A DNA stretch of 64,000 nucleotides from Hymenopus coronatus (lineage: Eukaryota > Arthropoda > Insecta > Mantodea > Hymenopodidae): NCBI GenBank assembly GCA_030762935.1, contig CM060881.1:100858001-100922000 (forward strand), written 5' to 3'. A model generated the notes under the pieces. That model did no database searches. It was not told where the DNA came from and worked only from the letters and a program-made list of their open reading frames with translations. This document shows positions 35,569 through 47,464 of this stretch, piece by piece; position 1 is the first letter of the stretch, and each line of letters starts with the position of its first letter. The translations under genes were made by a program, and so were the position numbers.

Positions 35569-36926
35569 CCGAGTGAGTCAAAAACCTCTGAACCGGCTGT
35601 GTGGCGTTTTGCCACTGGACATGTGGATACATGATTCTGCACTGCTGCTGTAAACAAGGTCACGCTTATGATGCAGTTTTGCTCTGCTCTGGAAGTGCAG
35701 AATTGAATTGATAGTGATATGGTGTAGTTTAGTTATTACAAATAATTTATTATTTGGTCCTATACTTAGTCACAAAGTATTATGGGCAACATATGTTTTC
35801 TACTGCACAGCATGATTTATTTATGATTCGTACATGTTAATTCAGTTATCTTGCCAAGTGAAAGTACAATTTGCAGAAAGATTTCCAGGTGTGAAGTTCC
35901 ATGCTGTACAGCAATCCATGAACTTACAATAAATTTCAGGCTAAGAAATCTAAAAGATGATGTATGGTTCTTAATAAAGAAACATTTGGTGGTCGGTCAT
36001 CCCCCAAAAATTGCTTAGGCATCTTTCACAACTGGTAGGCACTTCTTATGGTTCTGTGCAAAGAGATACTAAATTGCTGAAGTTAAAACCATATAAAATA
36101 AATTAGCCGCATGCTTTTCAGACAGGTGATCCTGTAATTTGGTGCCCATTTTGTGAGTGAACTCTCAGTAATGACGAAATATTTTTCATGGACAAGGCTT
36201 GGTTCTGCCATTATGGATATACATGTACACGAAATAATAGTTATTGGAGCTCTGAGAAACCTAATATTGTTCATAAAGTACTCCTTCATGATGAAAAAAT
36301 TGGTGTATGGTGTGACATTAGCAGAGAAAGAGTTATAGGGACAGTTTTTGTCGAGTCCACAGTTGACTCCCGTACATATGTGAATACAATTTTGCCCCCC
36401 CCTTTTTTTTTAGAGAATTAACAGATAGGGAGCATGATTTTGCCTTTATCAACAAGACACTGCAGCAGCTGCTATGGCCAGTTTTTTGATGAGAACAATT
36501 ATTAAAAGTGTGTTTCAGGACAGGATTATTAATAGAGATTTGTGGCCCCCTTGGTCTCCTGACCTAACCCTTTGCGATTTCTATTTAATGAGGTAACTTA
36601 AAACATGAAAAGTACAAGACAAACCCACACATCCTGCTAGAACTAGGACAAAATATCTGCCAGGAAATTTTCAGCATTTCTCAAGATGAACTAAGGCAAG
36701 TGATGGATAGTTCCCTAAAGAGGTGTCAAAAATGTATGGACAGCGATGGTGGCCAGTTTCAGCATCTTCTTTCATAAAGTTGGTAAGTAAAGTCTTTAAA
36801 CGTAGTTTTAAAAATGTTGTATGGTTTCATTCGTGCCTTTCTAGATAGCAGCAGATGGCAACAAGCGCTGAGGACATGGGCAAGCAAAACCAGTGCAGCC
36901 AATTTTTACTTGTTTGACTCACTCAT
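35569..36926 (+). pseudogene. Tc1/mariner-like transposon relic 1
   Basis: Short inverted ends (GAGTGAGTCAAA at about 35571, complement at about 36925) next to TA frame a decayed transposase in + orientation. Recognisable blocks are FMDKAWFCHYGYTC near 36190, EKIGVWCDISRERVIGTVF near 36300, VDSRTYVN, a LWP-SPDLT block near 36545, CDFYL-like and HILLELGQNI near 36630, and the terminal FQHLL near 36760. This is the widespread insect family in which 'PPRSPDLTPCDFYLWG' precedes the end. Frameshifts and stops are numerous. It lies in the TMX3 intron 35163-43493, sense to the gene. Confidence 0.7.
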
Positions 36927-37615
36927 TACAATAAAATAGTAATTGAGATGAATTAATAGTCATACTAAGAATACTTTTTGGTTAGGTTTAGGTTTAGAAG
37001 AGATGGGCTATCTTCTAGTATGTGAATTTCTTGAAATTGGGTTTGTCTTTTGTTTGACTTGGTTTTATTCTGTCTGTGTTCTGTTTTTATTGTTTGAATT
37101 TTATGATTTTCTTCTTGATTACTTGTAGGTAAAAGCCGTGTTTATTGCTGTTGATATTACATAAAAAGACAGCATTTGCAATCCTATAATGTATAAGCAT
37201 GCAGCATTAAACAAACTAATCCACAGAGTAGTCTTATCACTTAAAGAAGAAGAATATAAAATACATTAGAGTAGTACTTTGTGGTATTTAAAACCACTTT
37301 GGTAAACTCCAATATCTTCAGGGTGCAACTGCATATTCAAATTTTCTTCATATGATACTACAGGGTGGTGCACGAAAAACTGGTCCTGAGTATAGACTGC
37401 TTGCCCACCAATTATACCAGTTGTTGCCCACCGCAAGCAGATACATGTAGATAATAAGTAATAATTGGATAATAAAGAAATAACAAATAAGTAGTGCAAA
37501 GGTCTATGTTTATTGAATTGATCTTGTCTTTTACATAACATTAGATTAATTAGGTGCTGAAAATTACCTCGTGCGTCAGTGCTCTTTTGTGCATTCCTTG
37601 ACATGTTAATATATA

Positions 37616-37917
37616 ACGTAACTCCATGGCACAGCAATTCATATGGAACCTTGGCCTACCGCCTGGTCCCTGCAAATGTCATCTTGGCCCAAAGACATCA
37701 TGGGTGCAGTGCTGGAGGGTGAGATGTGATGAGTGCCTCGAGTCCCTCTTGGCCGGTTGATGCTCTGGAGCCGCTTCTTCTCAATCAGGTAGCTCCTCAA
37801 TTAACCCTCCAGACCAGGTCTCCCAGTGGAGGAAAATTCCCCAAGTCGATACCAGGAATCGAACCCAAGTCTCCCGCTTGGCAAGCAGCCATGCTACCAC
37901 TATACTAAGGAGATGAC
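37616..37917 (-). repeat. SINE family E inserted in the transposon, with target duplication
   Basis: On the minus strand a tRNA-Asp/Gly-like head (TAGTATAGTGGTAGCATGGC and GGGTTCGATTCC) leads a 300-bp SINE. Perfect 14-bp direct repeats CATGTTAATATATA at 37602-37615 and 37918-37931 mark the insertion, which separates two parts of one transposase reading frame. The SINE is therefore younger than the transposon. Confidence 0.85.
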
Positions 37918-38454
37918 CATGTTAATATATACTCTGCACAATTCTCAAAATTAAATTTGGATATTGTCCTTCAAGTCTTCTAACATTTTTGATTATTTGC
38001 ATACACTTTCCCCTTTAGGCTTTCCCACAGATAAAAGTCACAAGTGGTTAGGTCTGGCGAGCTGGCAGCCACAATCCTTTACTGATATCCTTTCTTCTGT
38101 GAATCTTTTATGAATTCCTGAGATCTGCCTGAAATGTGGAAGACAGCATATAGGGGTCACGTGTGCATAAGATTTGCTTATGCACATGTATTTACTGTTT
38201 AAAAAATATGGGCGACCCACAATCTGATATACTCACGGGGCACACCTCACTTTGATTTTTTCACTGTGAAGAGGTTCTCATTAATCATATAGGAATTGTG
38301 AAATCACATTAAATCACCTAATAGTTGGTTAACTATAAAGCCCAGGACTTAAGTACTTACAGAATTTGTAAGTCATCATTGAGATATGACATCCCAAAAT
38401 AATTTGAGAACCCCTTGTGGTTTACCAAGAAAAACATGAGTCAGTTGGAGAATT

Positions 38455-38575
38455 TAGTGCCATGCTGGCATGTTTCCATGGTAGCTCAGAGAGCAACTGG
38501 TTGGAAACCAGTAGATCTGTTATTCAAATCCCAGCTATAGCATTGAATTTTTCAATATGACTTTATCTCTCCAGT
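38455..38575 (+). repeat. SINE family C, best tRNA-like copy
   Basis: Plus-strand TGGTAGCTCAGAGAGCAACT and TTCAAATCCCAGCTATAGCA form clear boxes A and B. The copy ends 'ttgaatttttca'. It interrupts the minus-strand transposase after its RYWS block. Confidence 0.65.
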
Positions 38576-39226
38576 TTTTTGACCAGTATCTGGCATTTTG
38601 GGAGTTCACATGTACTGTCAGATGGAACCAGGCTTCATCACTCATAAAATACAGCTACGAATCCAATTATCCACTCTCAATCATTTGATCATTTGACATA
38701 GCCTCTACAGTAATTTATATCTTTTATTTTATCTTCCTCCTTCAATTCTTGGACACACATTCTTTTATAGGGCTTCATCCCTATATGGTGTAAAACACGA
38801 CTAACTATGAAAAATGTTCACTTGTTGTGACAATTTATATGTCGACTTCTATGGACCATGGATCACTCGTACTCGGATATCAATGATCACAGCAGGTATA
38901 TGTATGAATGGGGCTCGATTCTTTCTTGCATTTGCAACTGGCCCTGTAATATACCACTTTGTCACCACATCCTACATATTGCTTTTTGCTGGTATGGAAA
39001 TGCCAGGAAACTTCTTTGCAAAACTATTCCATGTTTCATACGCTTATGCCTCCCCTATTGTGATTCTTTCTTGAAGAGGTTACATCTTGCTGAGATATTT
39101 ACTTTACACGTCTTATCAAACCTCAACGGCTTTCATATGACAATACAAAATGTAGTTGCAACAGCTTCATTACAATAAATGATAATTGGCAGTATTTGGG
39201 GATGGTGTTTTAACGATCCCATTTTT

Positions 39227-40751
39227 AAAATTTAGTTGAGTCGATTTTGTAACACTACATCACTTACTTTTCTAAATTTGAAACAGCAAGTATAAAAAAC
39301 TCTCTAGATCTGATCGATACAATTAAAGACATAAAATTGGAAAAAACTGATATGTTAGTTTCCTTTGATGTTACTGCTCTGTTTCCAAGCATACCTACAG
39401 AAAGCATACAATCCCACATCAAAAACTGGTTACTTGCAATAGGGAAAACAACAGAAGAAGTCTGAGAATACATCATATTAACGAATCTGTGCATAAATCA
39501 AAATTTTTTCACATTTAACGGGAAATATTACAAAACATCTGGTTTAGCTATGGGCAGCCCGCTGTCACCAATATTAGCAAATCTCTTCATGAGCACTATG
39601 GAAACTAGGATTAAAAAGGCATTCCCCTGGATGTTCAAAATATGGCACCGCTATGTAGACGACATCTTTGCAATAGTCCCAGAAAAACACCTAGAAGATG
39701 CACTAAAACTCCTAAATATGCAAGAAAAGTCTATAAAGTTCACAATGGAGAAGGAATGTGATGGACAACTACCATTCCTCGACCTAAAAATCATCAAAAC
39801 TAATAATCACCTTACATTTGGCATCTACAGAAAACCTACCCACACCAACAGCTATATAAAACAAAAGAGTTACAATCCCATTCCCCATCAGCATGCTTTA
39901 CTCAACAGCCTTACACACAGATTGGTAAATGTACCAATGGGCAAAACAGAATACCAATGTGAACTTACTAAAATATTGGACATAGCTACAGAGAATGGAT
40001 TTCGGGCAGAACTGGTGTACAAAAAAGTTAATAAGGCCAAAAAAATAGAAAGAGAATTAAAGAAGTCAGCACACTCACTCAAAACCAGAAAGAAAACAAG
40101 ATCTACAAGAAGTTTACATAACACCCTACAACTTTCTACAAATTCCAGAGGATCTTCAAACGACATAACATCATTCTAGCCCCTAAAAACAATTACTCTA
40201 TAAAAAACATTTTAAATTCTAAATTAAAAGATGATATCCCACAAGAAAACAAACCAGGAATATATCAGTTCAGCTGTAATGTTTGTGAAAAAATCTACAT
40301 CGGCCAAACAAAAAGAAATATAAAAACCAGGGCAAAAGAACACCACAGAAATATTAAACTCAAACAAGAAGACAAATCTGCAGTAGCTTGGCATTTTTGG
40401 AAAGAGAAACACACTATAAATAGAAGCCCAAAAATCCTCAAAAACATCACAAGGAAGACAGAATTAAAAGTTTGGGAAAACATATATATTTGGAAAAACA
40501 AGAACAATTTTGAAATCCCACCAGGCGATCTACTCATTCAGAGGTTCATCAAACCACCACCAGGGACAGAGACAACCACCACAGCAAGCAATGCCGGCAG
40601 TCGACCAAAGGAATTGACAATGGAAGCACATGGCTTCTGAAACATGTTTTCCGAAATAAAAAAGTAAGTGATGTAGTGTTACAAAATCGACTCAACTAAA
40701 TTTTAATTGTTAAAACACATCACTGTCTCAAAGTCCACCATATATCAGGAT
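39227..40751 (+). mobile_element. Penelope-like element, 5'-truncated, with GIY-YIG endonuclease
   Basis: The coding part opens at about 39272 and runs to TGA at 40638-40640. Reverse transcriptase motifs are clear: SFDVTALFPSIP (39358-39393), GLAMGSPLSPILANLFM (from 39541), RYVDDIFAI (about 39650) and LPFLDL (39773). After a frameshift near 40095 a GIY-YIG nuclease follows: PGIYQF (40254), KIYIGQTKRN (about 40293) and a KEHH box. One in-frame TGA at 39463 and the frameshift inactivate it. A perfect 45-bp inverted repeat sits at both ends (39227-39271 and 40660-40704). A perfect 12-bp direct repeat GATCCCATTTTT flanks the insertion (39215-39226 and 40752-40763). It is inserted in or beside transposon relic 2, in a TMX3 intron. 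Confidence 0.9.
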
Positions 40752-41517
40752 GATCCCATTTTTATTTGACATTACGTGATATATTTTCTCCATAATTTTC
40801 AATTGTATATCTAATAATGTTTCAAGCACACATTGAAATGTATTGCATACGTATTCAGAGACAAAAGTATAAAGATGAATTCTGAATAACAGACACAATT
40901 TTTGTATGTTCATATGTCAATTAGTTTTGCACAATCCAATAATAATAATAATAATAATACAGCACTCTGTTATATTTAAGCAATATATCATATCAGCAAG
41001 TATGATAACAAGAACACAAATTTGTGTTCAGCATTTTAAACTAAATTTGCAAATTCTACTCATATTTGTGATTAGTATTCGTCACACATCACCCTTCTAC
41101 ATATTTTTAGTTTTAGGATCTCTTGCTCTTAAAAAGAAGCAACACTGCTGTTTGAGTAGGTTCTTGTGGGCTTTCTTTATCAATGTTCAACATTTCCCCA
41201 ATCAGTAGTCACAAGCTACTTCTCAAGGGGGTACCTTCGGATGTTCAAGCAGCAATAGCTTAAGTAACCCATGACAATGCTTTTCAGAAATGCTCATCTT
41301 AGTTTTTCATTTGATGCACTGTGAGTATACACACAAAGGTATTTATTCCACTTTGATTTTCATGCTCAAACATAATCTCAATGGCCAGTGATTTGATTTT
41401 TTTTTAGTGCAGGTATCATATTAATTTATTGTGTTAGGTTTAAATAAATACAGTAGAAAGAAATCTATTTGTGAATGCAACATACAGCATAATGCAATGA
41501 ATATGTATACTGAAATG

Positions 41518-41990
41518 GGTAGCTGAGGTTGTTAGGCACAGACTTGTGAATGATAGGTCTGGGGTTAAAATCCTGCCAGGACCATCATCCCTGACTGAGA
41601 CTTTTTCCAGGTTTTCCTTAACCAGGAGGTACCCCACACTTAGGATGGAACATTTTTCTTTCCCAATTACCATTTCGTCACCAATGTCCATTGCCTGTAA
41701 AAAAATGGCATGTTATTTATGGACGCTCTTTAACTGCTGTGGTTCTCAGCGTCCCATTCTAAATTGGGCGTGAAAGACCGCTTAATTTTGCTCAGAGGCC
41801 TCTCTATCAGGCTTGAGATTCTTTTACGTGCCGTAAATCTACGACACAGGACCCACGGCTTTACTTCCCTTCCGAAGGAAGCCATACTAAGGATTTTTAC
41901 ACCCGAAAAAATCCATCGTCCTCTGCCGGGTTTGAACCCGCGACCTTGCCATTGCCTGTCATGCTATGCGCAGTAAGAATGGTTGTTAAA
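41518..41990 (+). repeat. SINE family F, interrupted
   Basis: A tRNA-like head (GGGTAGCTGAGGTTGTTAGG, then GGGGTTAAAATCC) and a pyrimidine-rich body ('ccaggttttccttaaccagg'). A family B SINE inserts at 41699-41948. Sequence resumes at 41960 with 'catgctatgcgcag'. Confidence 0.6.
41699..41948 (-). repeat. SINE family B inserted in SINE F
   Basis: A reverse-oriented family B body and head. Perfect 11-bp direct repeats CCATTGCCTGT at 41688-41698 and 41949-41959 prove insertion into the family F SINE. Confidence 0.8.
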
Positions 41991-41996
41991 CACTAT

Positions 41997-42205
41997 ATCA
42001 CTTAGATGGCCTGGGTTCGATCCCAAGCGACCGCATGTGAGATTTGTGGTGGACAAAGTGGCATAGGGGAGGGTTTTCTCCAGGTTCTCCGGTTTGCCCC
42101 ACCATCGCATTCCACTGGTGCTCCATCTGCATTCCATGTATCCCAGTGTCATCGCCTGCAGAGCCACAAGTAGTAAAAGCAGTGTTAAACACCACTACCA
42201 CCACC
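41997..42205 (+). repeat. SINE family A, 5'-truncated
   Basis: It starts 'tcacttagatggcctgggtt' and matches 4489-4688 along its whole length. It is followed by an A-run and a long (TA)n microsatellite at about 42226-42280. Confidence 0.8.
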
Positions 42206-42209
42206 GCCA

Positions 42210-42283
<74 letters not shown>

Positions 42284-42290
42284 CACACAC
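42210..42290. repeat. A-run and (TA)n microsatellite
   Basis: About 18 A followed by roughly 26 TA dinucleotides, growing out of the SINE poly-A tail. Confidence 0.95.
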
Positions 42291-42471
42291 TCATTTTAAT
42301 TTCATTTAAACCGGTTATTTCGTTATAAATTAATAATTCTGTATAAAATTGACACTATTATGCTACTAATAAATATAGATGTGAATGGTTGCTGTTTTTA
42401 ATTGCTGAAGGTGCTTACAATTATTCTTATTATAATGATACCAAATTCAAGAATATATAAATTATTACATT

Positions 42472-43292
42472 CTCTATACGTACTATGTACATAGTGTATA
42501 GAGAAGGTATTGTAATGCACCCAAAAATTTGATACCGAGATTTCCTCAAAAATATATGTTTTGAGACCCCCTGAATGCAAAAAAAAGCATTTTTAGAAAA
42601 AAGTCCATGTGTGTGCGTGCATGCGTGCGTGTGCAACATAGCTCAAATATGCAAAGACCGTTAAATACCAAACTTGGTATTTATGTTTCGTATCTTCGAA
42701 GGATGCGACATGAAGATTTTCAAAAAAAATCCCCGCACCCCAAACTACCCTTTACATGGAAAATTTTTCCAAAATTTTGTTTTTCTTAAAAATGGCTCTA
42801 ATGATTTTGATTAAAATACCACATATTAAAGCCATTTATAACACAAATAAAATGTATATCTTGAATTTTCTAGGAATAACCTCTGAAGACTACTTTATTC
42901 TGAGTGAATTTTACGGAATTTTACATAAATGCTACGCTGTAAGAGATGGACAAAAACTTACCACACAAAAAATGTTGAGCACATTAAAACACACAATTTA
43001 TGTTATACACATTTTTTTCATGGAGTTGATCGTTATTGACATATTCCTTGTTATTGGTTTCAGCTTTGAAAAACTTAATACTTTTCTCATACAGGAATTT
43101 GTCAACTCCTGTCCATACAAACAAAGGAACTGCAGCCACATAGTAAGTTACTTACAAGGAAGAAAGTAATAAGACTATTTCTGCTAATTTTTTCTCGATT
43201 AGCATGAAATAAATAGAAGCATAAACTTTTTAAAATAATTTGTTGCAGAGATTTAGAGAAAGTCATGTGAACGGAATACATCAGATTTTTTT
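42472..43292 (+). repeat. Rpt-P, near full-length reference copy
   Basis: It opens with a near-perfect 34-bp palindrome (42472-42505: TCTCTATAC, GT, ACTATGTACATAGT, GTATAGAGA). The body has a GTGTGTGCGTGCATGC block, a C-rich block (42730-42750), and ends 'ggaatacatcagatttttt'. A 137-codon open frame (42756-43169) is not kept in the other copies, so it is probably chance. Confidence 0.85.
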
Positions 43293-43493
43293 TAATATTC
43301 TTTTTTCTTTATTCTTTTGTTGCCATTTTGAACTGGATCAGGATCATAGGTTTGTGCCTGAACTTGGAGAGCCTGCACTGCACTTGACAGTTCTAATATG
43401 TGTATGGCAGCTCTAGTATATTGATACATACTGATAATGCAAAAACATCTTATACAAATAATTTACACTTAATGTGTTTTGTCTGTTTTATAG

Positions 43494-43657
43494 TTTTACG
43501 CTCCTTGGTGTGCACACTGCAAAAGGCTTGAACCGATATGGGCACATGTGGCACAGGCACTTCATAATACAAACATCCGTGTGGGACGAATTGATTGTAC
43601 AAGATTCACCAGCATGGCTACAGAGTTTGGAGTATCAGGCTTTCCCACTATAATTTT
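43494..43657 (+). CDS. TMX3: TMX3 exon with the thioredoxin active site
   Basis: A 164-nt exon after TTTTATAG, ending ATTTT|GTGAGT. It encodes FYAPWCAHCKRLEPIWAHVA, so the redox site is WCAHC where most PDIs have WCGHC. The exon continues with NIRVGRIDCTRFTSMATEFG and the cis-proline loop VSGFPTII, completing the core of domain a. Both catalytic cysteines are present, so an oxidoreductase activity is expected. The exon enters on a codon boundary after ATG and exits in phase 2. Confidence 0.95.
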
Positions 43658-44199
43658 GTGAGTATTAAAAATTAGGAAAAACTGAACATTTTATTTAAAC
43701 TTTTGGAAAGCATTGGGAAAACAAATATGATGCATTTTATTTCTTAGCTGTATCACTGATATCTAACTTAAATAAAGCAAAGGTGTTGACCCTGAATGCT
43801 TTAAAGCTATATCCAAACAAAATGTTTACACGATACAGTATATGTTGAAATTATGATTAATGCTGCTAAAAAATGTGCGGACTACTCTCTAGAATAAAGT
43901 TGGTTAAGTCCCTTAGAGCCTGCTTTGTTCTGTGGAGACAGATGGGAGGGGAGGTTGCTGGTGAGGGAGCTTTTAGAGCTATTTCTAATCTCTGTAGACA
44001 TATGTTCATAATCATATATGTTTACAACATAAGTTAACTCCAAAATGCAATGCAGAGAAAACTCATTTTCAGTGTGGCTTTTCTGGACATGACATATATG
44101 TTCCTGGTCGACATTAAAAACGTTTTTGTTGTCAGAAAGTACCAGATCGTAATTATGATGTTCACAGTGTGTTTGCTCTGATTCTCCTCATAGTACATG

Positions 44200-45030
44200 G
44201 TACATAGGTGGAGGCACTACATCCAACATTTTATACCAAGATATCACCAAAATACACATTTTAGGGTCACCTTAAAAAGCATGTTTAGAAAAAGTTCTGA
44301 GTGTGAGTCAGTGTGTCTGTGAACACAATAACTCAAAAATGAAAAGTCTGTAAAATACCACACTTGGTATTTAAGTTTAGTATATTCCAATGATGCAATA
44401 CAGAGATTTTAAGAAAAATCCCCCCACCCCAAACTACTCTTTACATGGAAAAAATTTTGAAAATTTTGATTTTCTCAAATATGACTCTAATGTTATGGAT
44501 AAAAATACTGTGTATTAAATATACTTATATTACATATTAAATTTATATATTGAATTTTCTGGGAATAGCTTCCAAAGACTTCTTTATTCTGGATGAATTT
44601 TGTATAACTGGTAAACCGTATTAGAGAGACAAAAGCTTATTACACAAAAAATTTAAATTTAATTAAAACACACAACATATGTCTTATACATTTCTTTTGT
44701 GTAGTTGTCTTTTTTGAGATATTCCTTTTTATTGGATTCAGTTTTAAAATACTTAAACTTTTCACATACAAGAGTTTGTCAACTGACAATGTGAAGAAAC
44801 GGATTTCAACCACATGGCAACCAACTTTTAAAAAATTTGACTATCGCTTTAGCCTAGTGTATTCCCTTATTTCCCTTCTGCTTACAAGGAAGCAAGTAAT
44901 AAAACTATTTCTACTAATGTTTATCTTGATTAGCACAAAGTAGATTGATGAATAAGCTTTTTAACAACAATAGTTTGTCACCAAGATTTAGAGGAAGTCA
45001 TGTAAATGGAATACATCAGATTTTTACAAA
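44200..45030 (+). repeat. Rpt-P copy
   Basis: It aligns along the whole family. The start has a decayed palindrome (CATAGTACATGGTACATA). It is followed head-to-tail by a 5'-truncated copy at 45035. Confidence 0.75.
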
Positions 45031-45034
45031 AAGG

Positions 45035-45875
45035 TCTGTGTGTTCATGAACATGATAACTGAGAAACAAAAAGTCGGTAAAATACCAAACTTGGTATTTG
45101 AGTTTAGTATCTTATAAGGATGTGGCACAAAGATTTTGAGGAAAATTCTTCCACCACAAACTACCCTTTACATGGACAAATTTTGAAAATCTTGGTTTTC
45201 TCAAAAATGCCTCTAACAACTTTGATTAAAGTACCTTATATTAAAAATATTTACATGACAAATGTATATCTTGAATTTTCTAGGAATAGCCTCTGAAGAC
45301 TTATTCATTCTGGATGACTTTTGTATAACTGTTCAACATACAAGATAGACAAAAATCTATCAGATAAAAAATGTGTGTGTGTGTGTGGGGGTGGGTGGGG
45401 GAGGGGAAGAGAGAGAGAGAGAAAGAGATTAATGCACAGGAATTGACAATGAAATCATTCTCCTTCTAGCTTCCTGTACTTGGCGACAATAGAGATAAAA
45501 AAAATGTAGATCTCATTAAAATGCACAATTTATGTCATGTACATTTTGCATGGAGTTGACCATTTCTGAGATATTCCTTGTTATTGGTTTCACTTTTAAA
45601 ATACTTAAACTTTTCTAATACAGGAATTTGTAAACTCCTGGCCATGCAAAGAAATGGATCTCAACCACATGACTACCATCAGCTTTTAAAAGATTTGACT
45701 GTCGTTTTAGCCCAGTATATCCCCTTATTTCCCCTCTACTCAAAAGGAAGCAGGTAATAAGACCATTCCTGCTAATATTTATCATGATTGTATGAAGTAG
45801 ATAGTAGAATAAGCTTTTTAATAATGATTTGTTACAGAGATGTGAGAAAATCAGGAATGGAACACATCAGATTTT
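45035..45875 (+). repeat. Rpt-P copy, 5'-truncated, in tandem
   Basis: It begins inside the GTGTG block ('aaaaggtctgtgtgttcatg') and runs to the family end 'ggaacacatcagattttta'. A (GT)n/(GA)n insertion of about 100 bp lies near 45370-45480. Confidence 0.75.
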
Positions 45876-45879
45876 TAGT

Positions 45880-46790
45880 TGTTGCTTTGCATATTGCAGT
45901 CATAAAATTGCAAAATGTAATGAGGACAGATGTCTTGTTAACAATGGTTCAGTAAGTAGCTGAATTAATCCCTGTACAACAATTCAATTTATCATAAATT
46001 GCTGAAGGGCAATTTAAAATTTCATTTTTTAAGGAGCACAATAACTAGCCAGAATAATACATTAGGTGTTGTGTGCATAGAAAATGAAACATGTTGCAAA
46101 TTAAAGTCTATAAAATTTATTTTGGAAAGCAGTGAAATTCAAGCACTCACTCTAACTCCTGGTTTAGGTTATGTATTTGGTTATGATTATTTGTTATATG
46201 GTTTGATAATATTTCAGATTTTTAATTTATGTTTGATTGTATATTTTTAATAGAAAATTATTAGGTATAAGCTTTAAAATTTTAAAGTTAATCTACTATT
46301 TTCATAAACGTTTCTGCAAAAGAAAAACAACCGGAAATTAAATATCCATTTGTTAAGCTATTAATGTATTTATTTTATTTTAAATTAATCTGTTCATGAA
46401 GGCTGCACATATAATTAGTAATCCAAAATAATTCTTAAGCTTTAAAAATTACTTACAAGTGTGCATAAGCAATCTGTTTAACACATATTTTAAAAAGTAA
46501 TTTGATGTACTCTAAACTTAATGTGAAGAATCAAGGTTACCATTTTAAAGAAGCAAACAATGTTTAATCAATGCACCGTTAAACACTAGAGGCCCCTAAA
46601 TAATTTACTTTTAGCACTGGATATGCATGTTGTATTTATGCAGTTTTCCTCCAACAAATCCTGTTATTACAATACATTTTGGATTTTAAACTTCCATCTT
46701 TTTAATTTATATGAATATGTTTACTCACATATAAGTTAACTACACTTTTGCCATCTGTATCATATATTGTAACTTAACTCAATTGTTACT
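45880..46790. other. TMX3 intron stretch, nothing recognised
   Basis: AT-rich sequence without a supported element. Confidence 0.4.
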
Positions 46791-46794
46791 TTCT

Positions 46795-47000
46795 TTATTG
46801 TTTACCTATAGCAAGCTAGAGGAATATTGCATTCCCCTAAAAAGTTGATGTGGAAGTTTCACTGCAAATACACTTTTTGAAGTCTTATGAATAAAACAAA
46901 ACTATTTTTATCCATATGTCTATGAATAGTATAATCAAAAACTTGGTATTTATATTCAGCATCTTCTGAGAATTTGCTACAAGATTTTTGACAAACTTGA
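46795..47000 (+). repeat. Rpt-P 5' fragment, diverged
   Basis: It shares the opening 'gaatattgcattcccctaaa', an 'aaatacacttttt' segment and an 'attcagcatcttctgagaat' block. Confidence 0.45.
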
Positions 47001-47464
47001 GACTTATATAGTCAGATTTCTAGCTTCTGGTACCTGTATACCTAAATTTTAGAATGTTTGTATTTAAACATATAGGGCAGGAGTGAGCAAACTCCAAACC
47101 TCTTGACACACAACCTGCAAAGTCAGGTAATACGACATGGTTTCAAACTGTGACTGGTTTTTCCATCTACTAGATTCTGTTGCTCACACAAATATGCAGA
47201 ACCAAAAGGTTAGCTGCAAAGAAATTTAATTGTGTGTTTTATTCAACTGATCTAATTGTTTAATTAGATCTGTAGAATGTTTACTATGGTACAAATATTT
47301 AAAAAAAAAAACTATTATTTTTCAAAAATGCTAATTTTAGCTGCAGATATTTGATTTACTCTTGTATGTTCGTCAAGTGATGTTTTACAAAAATGTCAAC
47401 ATCATTTTGCAGCAAATTGTGTACTCAGATTTCTGGGAAGGAAATATGTGTATTAAGTTTTTTG

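Larger units (their letters stand above)
37340..39212 (-). pseudogene. Tc1/mariner-like transposon relic 2, split by a SINE
   Basis: The minus strand encodes a decayed transposase of the same broad family as relic 1. Near 39110-38830 it shows an N-terminal part (FAKKFPGISIPAKSN, then VIIDIRVRVIHGP and a KLSQQV word). Near 38770 it reads PYKRMCVQELKEEDK. Near 38640 it reads MSDEAWFHLT and NSQNARYWS-like blocks, then near 38060-37990 ARPDLTTCDFYLWESLKGKV. The C-terminus (FQHLINLM) follows after the SINE at 37616. A family C SINE also interrupts it at 38455. The 3' inverted end is near 37342 (CAGGGTGGTGCACG); the 5' end was not found. Confidence 0.65.

Noticed and set aside
37860..37915. Possible tRNA-Asp/Gly gene
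   Set aside because: It is the head of SINE family E, with a 300-bp body and a 14-bp target duplication.
39888..40166. Minus-strand frame of 92 codons
   Set aside because: It is the antisense of the Penelope reverse transcriptase.
42756..43169. 137-codon open frame in the Rpt-P copy
   Set aside because: The frame is not kept in the other Rpt-P copies, so it is most likely a chance opening in AT-rich DNA.
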